In this document: positions 49,157 through 56,178 of the stretch, one piece after another
How the letters are laid out: every line of letters begins with the position of its first letter
How positions within the stretch are numbered: position 1 is the first letter of the stretch
NCBI GenBank assembly: GCA_002320815.1
Contig: DCLA01000086.1
Coordinates: 12,989-76,988 of the forward strand
Source: Myxococcales bacterium UBA1660
GTDB taxonomy: Bacteria > Myxococcota_A > Polyangia > Polyangiales > Houyiibacteriaceae
Direction: 5' to 3'
DNA length: 64,000 nt
Position numbers and translations under genes: made by a program
Notes under the pieces: generated by a model
The model's database searches: none
What the model saw: only the letters and a program-made list of their open reading frames with translations
What the model was told of the DNA's origin: nothing

Positions 49157-51340
49157 ATGAGCTTCAGCGACCGATACGAGCTCGGCGTGCCGCTGGGCCG
49201 CAACCCCGCGGGCATCGTCTACCAGGCGACCCGCACCGAGGACGGAGCGACCGTCGCGCTCGCCGTGGCCGACGGCCAGGGGCTGATGGACGAGGCGCTC
49301 TTCGAGAAGGTGCGCGCCCGCTTCCGCAAGGACCTCGGCGCGCTCACCCGGGTGAAGGCCGATCAGATCCCGCAGGTCCACGAGGTGGACGAGGACGACG
49401 CCGGCAACCCCTACGCGGCGATGGCGCTGGTGGAGGGCGAGAGCCTCGGCGTGATGATCGACGAGGGCATCGACCTGGAGACCCTGGCCAGCGCGGTGGA
49501 CGGAGCCCTGCGCGCGCTCGAGGCCGCGCACCGGGTGCGGGTGGTCCACGGGGACCTCGAGCCGGGCAACGTGCTGGTCGACGACGACGGCTCGGTGAAG
49601 GTCGTCGGCTTCGGGCTCGGTCGCGCCCTGGCCTTCGGCGACGGCTGGGGCACGGACGGCGACGAGCCCACCCTGGTGGCGCGATCGGGCGCCTTTCGGC
49701 CGCCCGACGCGGGGACCGACGCGCCCCACGACGCGCGGGACGACCTCTACGCCATCGGCGCCATCCTCCACCTGGGGCTCTCGGGCGAGCTGCCCGAGGC
49801 GGGCCGCTCGATCGCCGAGGTGAAGCCGCGGCTGGCCGCTTCACTCACCCAGCTCGTGGACCGCGCGCTGCACGCCTCGCCGGCCAAGCGCTACGCCAGC
49901 GCGTGGGCGATGCGGACGGCGCTCAACGCGGCGGTGCGGATGAGCCAGAAGGGCGAGAAGCCCTCCATCCGGCCGCCCGCGACGCAGCCCTACGGCAAGA
50001 CCGCGGTGCCCAAGGCCCCGGCGGTTCCGGCGGTCATCCGGACGGCGCCGCCGCCGCCGCCGCCGGCCGCGGTCCGCAGCTCCGCGCCTCCGCCGCGCCC
50101 CTCGGCTCCGCCGCCGCGCCCCTCGGCTCCGCCTCCGCCGCCGCGCGCCCAGAAGACCCTGCGGGGCGTTCCGGCGCCGTCGAAGCGCACGTTGCCCGGG
50201 GTCCCTTCGCCCTCGGGGGTGGCCGCGGCGAAGGGAACGTCGTCGGACGCGCCGCCGAAGGCTAGCGCGTCCCCTTCCGCGCCTAGCGCGCCTGGCGCGC
50301 CGAAGCTGAGCAAGCGGACCCTCGACGGGGTCGCGCCGCCGATCCTCGACGACGCGGACCTGGAAGACGCGGACCTCGAAGCCGTCGCCGAGGACGACGA
50401 CGCCCCCGTGGTCGGCCTCGCCGCTCCGTCGAGCGAGATGGACCGGACCCTCGACGAGGGCGCCGGGCGCCCGAGCGACTCCATCCCGCCCCCGGTCGTC
50501 GGCGTCGGGGCGCCCAGCATCTCCGAGCTCCCGGACGAGCCGGCCCGGGCCGAGTCGGCGGACGACCCCGCGGAAGCCGCGCCGGCCGACGAGCTCGAGG
50601 AAGCCGAGCCGGCCGAGCGACCCGCCGCGGGCGGCGGCGCCACCTCGATGTTCATGGGCGGGCCGGCCGCCGACCGGAGCGCCGCCTCCCGGCCGCTCCC
50701 GGCAGCGGCCGACGGCGACGACGACGCGCTCCCGGTGGCGGGAGGTGGCTTCTTGCGCTCGCCGGCGGGGCTCGCCGCGGTGGCCGTCGCGTGTCTCCTG
50801 GTCGGGCTCCTCGTGGGGCGCCTGACCGGTGGCGACGACGAGGTCCCGGCGGCTCCGCCGACGGCCGCGGCGCCCACCGAGGTCGCGGCGGGTCCGGAAG
50901 AAGCCGCGCCCACCGAAGTCGCGCCCACGGAAGCCGCGCCCGAGGCCGTCGCGGAAGCGAGCGACGAGCCCGAGGAGCGCGAGGTGACCCCGCGGCCCCT
51001 GGCGCTCCAGGTGAGCGGGGTGCCCGACGACGTCGAGCTCCGGCTCGGGGGCCGCGCGGGGCGCAGCGCCGAGCTGCCCACGGACGGCAGCCCGGTCCGC
51101 GTCGAGCTACGGCGGGGCTCGGAGGTGGTCGCGTTCACTCTCGGGGCCTCCGACGGCGAGGCGCTGGCTCTGTCGGACATCGAGCTGCCCGAGGAGCCCG
51201 AGCCGGTCGCCGCGGCGCCCAGCCCGGCGCCGACCCGGATGCGGGCCACGCGACGGACCCGCCGAGCGCCGGCGTCGGCGCCCGCCCGTTCGAGCGGGGC
51301 CCTGATGCGCCCCGGCATCGCGCGCGACCCGGGGTTCTGA
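49157..51340 (+). CDS. Pseudokinase with Pro/Ala-rich linker and membrane helix
   Basis: A 727-aa protein. Residues 5-270 have the Hanks kinase layout but lack key residues: the VAIK Lys is Ala (VALAVAD near 36), HRDxKPxN is HGDLEPGN at 131, and DFG is GFG at 151. It should be unable to transfer phosphate. Residues 280-530 are a low-complexity Pro/Ala/Glu-rich linker with KRTLPGV and KRTLDGV repeats. A single membrane helix (about 535-558) is followed by an exported PEGA-like domain (LQVSGVPDDVELRLGGRAG). The protein probably works as a scaffold or sensor at the inner membrane. It starts with ATG 49157, divergent from the TPR/ABC operon. Confidence 0.9.
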   Translation: MSFSDRYELGVPLGRNPAGIVYQATRTEDGATVALAVADGQGLMDEALFEKVRARFRKDLGALTRVKADQIPQVHEVDEDDAGNPYAAMALVEGESLGVMIDEGIDLETLASAVDGALRALEAAHRVRVVHGDLEPGNVLVDDDGSVKVVGFGLGRALAFGDGWGTDGDEPTLVARSGAFRPPDAGTDAPHDARDDLYAIGAILHLGLSGELPEAGRSIAEVKPRLAASLTQLVDRALHASPAKRYASAWAMRTALNAAVRMSQKGEKPSIRPPATQPYGKTAVPKAPAVPAVIRTAPPPPPPAAVRSSAPPPRPSAPPPRPSAPPPPPRAQKTLRGVPAPSKRTLPGVPSPSGVAAAKGTSSDAPPKASASPSAPSAPGAPKLSKRTLDGVAPPILDDADLEDADLEAVAEDDDAPVVGLAAPSSEMDRTLDEGAGRPSDSIPPPVVGVGAPSISELPDEPARAESADDPAEAAPADELEEAEPAERPAAGGGATSMFMGGPAADRSAASRPLPAAADGDDDALPVAGGGFLRSPAGLAAVAVACLLVGLLVGRLTGGDDEVPAAPPTAAAPTEVAAGPEEAAPTEVAPTEAAPEAVAEASDEPEEREVTPRPLALQVSGVPDDVELRLGGRAGRSAELPTDGSPVRVELRRGSEVVAFTLGASDGEALALSDIELPEEPEPVAAAPSPAPTRMRATRRTRRAPASAPARSSGALMRPGIARDPGF

Positions 51341-51378
51341 CCGCGGCGCCCGCCGCGCGCGGCGCCGCTCCCGCCCGC

Positions 51379-51954
51379 CTACTCGGCGGCGGCGTCTTCG
51401 AGCAGGTAGGCGCGCAGCTTCCCCTCGACCCGCGCGGTCGCGCCGCCGTACTCGCTGGTGGCCTCGGTCACCAGGACCACCGGGCCCACGTCCGGGCAGT
51501 AGGTGGTGGTGACGGTCTGCCGGGCGTCGGCCTCGCGGACCTCGACGCAATCCTCGAAGGTCCCGGCGAAGACCTCGACCCGGGCGTCGATGGAGAGCAC
51601 CTCGGCTTCGCGGCCGCCGGGGGCGGGCCAGCGGGCGCCCACCTGGACGGGACGCTTGAGGACCCAGACTTCCTCGTTGGGTCGGCGGATGCCTTCGGGG
51701 GTCGTCTCGTACACCAGGGTCTCGACGCCGCCGTTCACCTCCACCGAGGCGCGAGGGCCCTGGACGTCGACCACCCGGAAGGTGCCCAGCACCGTCTCGA
51801 TGCCGGTGTCCACGTCGTAGCTCCACACGTTCCCCTCCTGCAGGGGGTAGAGGCGCGCGGGGTCGATGCCCTCCTCGCCGGCGCCGGCGTCCTGAGCGCC
51901 ACCGCAGCCGAGGGCCAGAGAGGAGACGAGGGCGAAGAAGATGCAGCGGGTCAA
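51379..51954 (-). CDS. Lipoprotein of unknown function
   Basis: A 191-aa protein with a signal and lipobox LALGC followed by GGAQDAG. The rest is one beta-rich domain (LYPLQEGNVWSYDVDTGI, then VGARWPAP, then TVTTTYCPDVGPV), similar in feel to small lipoproteins of the LolA/DUF-type barrels, but I cannot name it. The start is TTG 51954, which overlaps the stop of the upstream small gene by 4 nt. The frame is open further 5', but those codons belong to the upstream gene's region. Confidence 0.8.
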   Translation of the reverse strand: MTRCIFFALVSSLALGCGGAQDAGAGEEGIDPARLYPLQEGNVWSYDVDTGIETVLGTFRVVDVQGPRASVEVNGGVETLVYETTPEGIRRPNEEVWVLKRPVQVGARWPAPGGREAEVLSIDARVEVFAGTFEDCVEVREADARQTVTTTYCPDVGPVVLVTEATSEYGGATARVEGKLRAYLLEDAAAE

Positions 51955-52217
51955 AAGACGTACTTCCAGGCGATGTAGATGAAGAAGAGCACGCAACCGA
52001 CGAGCACCCCGACCTGCGCCGGGTCCACCGAGATCCGGCGGAGGAGATCGGCGGCCGCGGTGGCGTCGGGGCCGTCGCCGGCGGCGAGGGGCTGGGCGAG
52101 GCGGCGCACGGCGGCGTAGTCCCCGCGCGCGAACGCGGCTTCGGCCTCGCCGAGGGGACCCTGCGGGGCGTCCGCGGGGGTGGGCGATTCGTCGGTTCGC
52201 GCGGCGTCGTCGGCCAT
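51951..52217 (-). CDS. Small TPR-like protein with C-terminal membrane anchor
   Basis: An 88-aa protein with a soluble helical part (GEAEAAFARGDYAAVRRLAQPL, a single TPR-like hairpin) and a C-terminal membrane helix (VGVLVGCVLFFIYIAWKYVF). The ATG at 52217 fits. It overlaps the following lipoprotein gene by 4 nt, so both are made together. Function unknown. Confidence 0.72.
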   Translation of the reverse strand: MADDAARTDESPTPADAPQGPLGEAEAAFARGDYAAVRRLAQPLAAGDGPDATAAADLLRRISVDPAQVGVLVGCVLFFIYIAWKYVF

Positions 52218-52309
52218 CGCCCGGATGCTAGAGCACAACGGCCAGGGCGGCACCCCGGAGCGCTGCCGGAGACTTGCCGGGGTCTCACCCGGGCAGTAGG
52301 AAATGATCG

Positions 52310-52675
52310 GTGACGGTCACGAAACATGTCCTGGTCGTCGAGGACGATCTGGACCTGGCCAAGATGGTCTGCCGGATGCTCGGGCACGACGGCTACGCCG
52401 TGGCCAGCGTGACCGACGGCGAGGCGGCCCTCGAGCACATCGCGACCCACCCGGTGGATCTCCTGATCACCGATCTCATGATGCCGGGCATGGAGGGCGA
52501 AGAGCTCCTCCTGGAGCTCCGGCGACGCCACGACCGGCTCCCGGTGATCCTGCTCAGCGCCAGCGCCGTCCGCGAGCAGGTCGCCGATCGGCTGAAGGTC
52601 GACGCCTCCCTGGGCAAGCCCTTCGAGACCGACGAGCTCCGCCAGCTCGTGGCCACGCTTCTCGACGGCGACTGA
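52310..52675 (+). CDS. Single-domain response regulator
   Basis: A 121-aa receiver domain with no output. The acidic pocket is EDD at 11-13, the phospho-acceptor is Asp55 in LLITDLMMPG, Ser83 stands for the conserved Ser/Thr, and Lys103 sits in LGKPF. It starts with GTG 52310, with AGGA about nine bases upstream. No kinase lies next to it; the hybrid kinase at 36.8 kb is a possible partner but this is only inference. Confidence 0.94.
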   Translation: MTVTKHVLVVEDDLDLAKMVCRMLGHDGYAVASVTDGEAALEHIATHPVDLLITDLMMPGMEGEELLLELRRRHDRLPVILLSASAVREQVADRLKVDASLGKPFETDELRQLVATLLDGD

Positions 52676-52708
52676 CGCCCACCGGGGTTTCCGGTATACG
52701 AGGGCCCC

Positions 52709-53533
52709 ATGGAGACGATCTTCCGCGCGGGGCTCTTCGAGGGACGGGTCGCGCTGATCACCGGCGGCGGGACCGGCATCGGCCGGGCCATCGCCGAGGA
52801 GCTGATCCATCTGGGCGCCGACGTGGCCATCTGCGGACGCCGACCCGAGCCGCTGGTGCAGGCGGCGGAGGAGCTCGCCGCGCTCCGCGAGGGCGCCAGG
52901 GTCCACCAGGCGAGCTGCGACATCCGGGACGCGGACGCCGTGGCGGCCTTCGTGGACGGTACGGTGGAGGCCCTGGGGCCCACCGACATCCTGGTGAACA
53001 ACGCCGGGGGTCAGTTCCCGACGACGGCGCAGCATCTCTCGTCCCGCGGCTTCGAGGCGGTCGTGCGCAACAACCTCCTGGGCACCTGGAACATGACCCA
53101 CGCGGTGGCGAGCCGCGCGATGATCCCCCGCAAGCAGGGCCGCATCGTCAACGTCATCGCCGAGGTCAGCCGCGGTTTCCCGGGGATGGTGCACACCGGC
53201 GCGGCGCGCGCGGGCGTGGACAACATGACCAAGACCCTGGCCGTGGAGTGGAGCCAGTTCGGCATCCGCTGCAACGCGGTGGCGCCGGGGGTCATCGAGA
53301 GCAGCGGGACCAAGCAGTACCCGCCCCAGCTCCTGGTGCAGGCCAAGAAGGCCAACCCGCTCAAGCGCCTGGGGCATCCGCGCGAGGTGGCGCACCTGGT
53401 GGTCTACCTCTGCTCCCCGCAGGCGGACTTCATCACCGGGCAGACCCTGACCATCGACGGCGGCGCCTCGATCTGGGGCGAGCAGTGGCCGATCCCGGAC
53501 ACCGTCCCGCAGTTCCCCCCCTACGAGAAGTAG
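52709..53533 (+). CDS. SDR-family reductase, trans-2-enoyl-CoA reductase-like
   Basis: A 274-aa Rossmann-fold enzyme with TGGGTGIGRAIA near residue 18 and NNAGG near 96. At the catalytic place it has HTGAARAGVDNMTK rather than YxxxK. This sequence, and the following GIRCNAVAPGV...FITGQTLTIDGG, closely resemble peroxisomal trans-2-enoyl-CoA reductase (PECR) and 2,4-dienoyl-CoA reductase relatives, so an acyl-CoA reductase in fatty acid metabolism is likely. It starts with ATG 33 bp after the response regulator gene. Confidence 0.9.
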   Translation: METIFRAGLFEGRVALITGGGTGIGRAIAEELIHLGADVAICGRRPEPLVQAAEELAALREGARVHQASCDIRDADAVAAFVDGTVEALGPTDILVNNAGGQFPTTAQHLSSRGFEAVVRNNLLGTWNMTHAVASRAMIPRKQGRIVNVIAEVSRGFPGMVHTGAARAGVDNMTKTLAVEWSQFGIRCNAVAPGVIESSGTKQYPPQLLVQAKKANPLKRLGHPREVAHLVVYLCSPQADFITGQTLTIDGGASIWGEQWPIPDTVPQFPPYEK

Positions 53534-53637
53534 GTCGCGGGGAGCGCGCGTCCGCGTGATGGCGGTTCGCGCGAGTCGTCACGCGCTCGTCGGAGGTTCG
53601 TCACCCGGTCGATCCGGCGTCGACCGAGGGTGCGCGG

Positions 53638-55236
53638 GTGAGCGTCGTCCTCCATCTCTCCGACCTGCACCTCGACCCCGAGGCGAGCGACCGAGAGCCC
53701 ATCCTCGAGGCCCTGGTGGACGCCGTGGCGGCCGACCGTCGGGACCGGGGGCGCGAGGTCGACCTGGTGGTCGTCACCGGGGACATCTTCGACAGCGCGA
53801 ACCTCGAGCCCGCCCGGGCCACGGCGTACTTCATGGACTGGCTGGACCGGATCCACGAGGCGCTCGGCGAGGCCCCGTCGACGGTCGTCGTCCCCGGGAA
53901 CCACGACCGGCGGATCCGCGGCATCATGGGCCCGGAGCGCAACGACCTCCTGGTCGCCCTCGCGCGCCGCACGCCGCCGCACGTGCGCGTCCACGGGACC
54001 CGCGCGCCTTTCCTGGCCGAGCTGGTGCCGCCGGAGTTCCACGGGCAGCCCCTGCACCTGGTGGCCTACGACTCGGCGCACCTGCCCAGCGGCTTCCTGG
54101 GCGCCGGCGGGACCCTCCGCACCGAGGACCTCCTGGCCGCGGCGGCGCGCATCGGCGACGCCGAGCCCGACTGGCCGGTGCTCCTCCTGCTGCACCATCA
54201 CCTCATCCCCACCCCGGTCACCGACGAGGATCCCATCGACGCCGACGCGCAGCCGCGCCTGCTCCAGTGGGGCCTCGAGCGGGTGCTGCCCAAGATCGTC
54301 GCCCACGCGGATCGAGAGGAGTGGATGGTGACCGCCCTCGGGGCCGGGAGCGCGCTGAGCATGCTGCACACCCTGCGGCGCCCGGTGCTGGTGCTCCATG
54401 GACACAAGCACAATCCGACCGCCCGGGTGGTCCAGAGTCCCCGGGACAGCGAGGGCGACGTGGTGATCTGCAGCGCGGGATCGGCGGGGTGCGCCCAGAG
54501 TGTGCGGCAGTCGGCGACGCGCCGGTCGGCGCGGATCTGGCCGAGCTTCAACGTGGTCGAGCTCTCGCCGGAGGCGCTCCAGGTGGAGGCGGTGTCCTTC
54601 GGCTACGCCGGCAAGGCTCGCGGGGCCCTGGACGTGCGCGCGCTGGTCTGCGCCGAGCGGGACGGAGCTCGCTGGCAGGTGGTCCCCACTGCCGACGAGC
54701 GACTCCGGCTGGGACCCGCCGCCGACGAACCCCGGGTGGGTCTCGACGCCGCCCACGTGCGCCTCGCGGCCCGGGGGTCGGTCTACGACCTGCACGTGAG
54801 CCGCACGGTGGACGCCGACCTGCGGGCCGGTCGACCCCCGCACTACGTCGACACCGTCCACACGGACGGGAGCCTGATGGTCGACGGCGAGGAGCGGGCG
54901 ATGCCCTACGCGCTGGCGCTCCCCCTGAGCGAGGCGCGGAGCTACCGGATCCGCGGGGCGCTGCCGCGGACCGTGGCCGAGATGCGCTCGCGGCGGGGCG
55001 AGACCGCGGCGCCCTATGCGACCGTGGAGCACCTGTGTCGCTACAAGGCGCGGACGGCGCGGCTGGTGGTGACCGGGGTCCCCGACGCCGAGGCGGCCTT
55101 CGGGAGCGCCTGCGATGCGGGGACGGGGTTGGTGCGCCCGGTGCCGATCCGGCGCGAGGACGAGCACCTGGTGCTCGAGCTCGAGGGGTGCGCCGCCCGG
55201 ACCGAGCTGCGCATCACCTGGCCGCTGAGCCCCTGA
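53638..55236 (+). CDS. Calcineurin-like metallophosphoesterase
   Basis: A 532-aa protein. All metal motifs are present in the first 280 residues: SDLHLD (DxH), VVTGDIFDS (GD), VVPGNHDRR (GNHD), LLLLHHH (the first H cluster) and LHGHKHNP (GHxH). The C-terminal 240 residues are beta-rich without known motifs. There is no signal peptide. It probably hydrolyses a phosphodiester or phosphomonoester; the substrate is unknown. The start is GTG 53638 with GAGGG upstream. It is followed by a hairpin and a long gene-free region. Confidence 0.93.
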   Translation: MSVVLHLSDLHLDPEASDREPILEALVDAVAADRRDRGREVDLVVVTGDIFDSANLEPARATAYFMDWLDRIHEALGEAPSTVVVPGNHDRRIRGIMGPERNDLLVALARRTPPHVRVHGTRAPFLAELVPPEFHGQPLHLVAYDSAHLPSGFLGAGGTLRTEDLLAAAARIGDAEPDWPVLLLLHHHLIPTPVTDEDPIDADAQPRLLQWGLERVLPKIVAHADREEWMVTALGAGSALSMLHTLRRPVLVLHGHKHNPTARVVQSPRDSEGDVVICSAGSAGCAQSVRQSATRRSARIWPSFNVVELSPEALQVEAVSFGYAGKARGALDVRALVCAERDGARWQVVPTADERLRLGPAADEPRVGLDAAHVRLAARGSVYDLHVSRTVDADLRAGRPPHYVDTVHTDGSLMVDGEERAMPYALALPLSEARSYRIRGALPRTVAEMRSRRGETAAPYATVEHLCRYKARTARLVVTGVPDAEAAFGSACDAGTGLVRPVPIRREDEHLVLELEGCAARTELRITWPLSP

Positions 55237-55283
55237 GCTCCGGCGCGTTCCGCCGGGCGAGAACCCCCCGTAAATAAGAACGA

Positions 55284-55307
55284 GGCAGCATCCTCTTGGA
55301 TGCTGCC
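55284..55307. terminator. Hairpin terminator after metallophosphoesterase gene
   Basis: A perfect 10-bp stem GGCAGCATCC with its complement and a TCTT loop, 47 bp past the stop. A-rich bases precede it and CCCGTCC follows, so it lacks a T tract. Confidence 0.65.
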
Positions 55308-55894
55308 CCGTCCAATGCTCCCTAGCCGGAGCGAGTCAATCGACGCGTTTCGTCATCGATGGCGACCGAGGCCGCCCTTCGAATTAGCGCGTAGCGACCT
55401 CCGGTGAGAGCGAGTTAGTACTGTCCATGCTTTCAGACCTCCCCCGGCTTCGCCGGCGCTTCGGGGTCTCTGGCCTCCAAGGGCCAGACCTCTCTCGAAG
55501 CGTTCTTGGTTGTTGATACGCGCCCGAAATGGAACGCGCGGTTTTGGCAGCGGGACTTCGCCCGATGGCAGCCCTCGCGGACGCCGATTCGTTCGAGATT
55601 TCGCACCATTGCGGGCCTCATGGCCGTCTCACCGCCAGTGTTGAGTCGCCGAGATGACGACGAAAACGATGATAAAGCTGGCCCCGGGCCGTGGCTAGTC
55701 CCAAAGTTGCACAACTGCGTGTCGGATAGGTCACTTCTGCCCCCGTCGGCGATCCGCTCGTGGCCCGAGCGGTGGGAAAAACTCAAGGATTCTCCACCCC
55801 GTCCCGGAGGCCCCGGAGACTTTCCCCAGGGCCCCGATCGCCCTGTGGCGTAGGGGTCCTAGGGCGATCGACGGGTCCGCGTGGGAACGGATAT

Positions 55895-55928
55895 CCCCAG
55901 TGTCCACACAGCCTGTGGAAAACTGGGG
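55895..55928. repeat. Dyad with two DnaA-box-like half sites
   Basis: CCCCAGTGTCCACA and TGTGGAAAACTGGGG form an inverted repeat around CAGCC. The inner parts, GTGTCCACA and TGTGGAAAA, match the DnaA box TTATCCACA (or complement TGTGGATAA) at 7 and 8 of 9 positions. It could be a protein-binding site for replication control or simply an operator. Confidence 0.5.
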
Positions 55929-56178
55929 ATCACCTGTGATCCGTCTGGGGACTCAGGTAGCGGAGGCGCCACCCGGCCGACACGAAGGGCATGGGACATC
56001 TCCGCGCCCTCCCAGGGCCAGCCCCCCCGCCTCGACGATGAAGCGTATCGTGAGCGCCTCGTCGTCGCTTACTGGGCGGCCATCCGCCGGACGGCGGCGC
56101 ATGGGGCAGGGCACTTCCGAACTCGCCCTGCAGGCTTCCTGCGGGCCCGGATCGCGGGGGGCCTGCTAGGGTCTACCA

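Larger units (their letters stand above)
55237..56178. other. 942-bp gene-free, dyad-rich region
   Basis: This is the longest stretch without a convincing gene. It contains the terminator (55284-55307), two compact hairpins (55444-55456 with stem CCGGC, 55469-55488 with stem TCTGGCC), a small palindrome AGTTG-CA-CAACT (55705-55716), and a large dyad at 55895-55928 followed by GGATCA-CCTG-TGATCC (55927-55942). Composition is less GC-rich than the genes beside it. Short open frames exist on both strands but their translations look random. I found no tRNA, tmRNA or RNase P RNA by eye. Confidence 0.6.

Noticed and set aside
55384..55445. Weak likeness of the complement to the 3' end of 23S rRNA (CTGAAAGCAT and AGTACTAACTCG)
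   Set aside because: Only short words match; spacing and surroundings do not fit rRNA.
55650..55676. ATGACGACGAAAACGATGAT, similar to the repeat at 16635-16788
   Set aside because: Too many mismatches to call another copy.
55433..55853. Short open frames on both strands in the gene-free region
   Set aside because: Random-looking composition, no start signals, no motif.
55895..55942. Chromosomal origin of replication
   Set aside because: Only two DnaA-box-like sites, no AT-rich unwinding element and no dnaA, gidA or par genes nearby.
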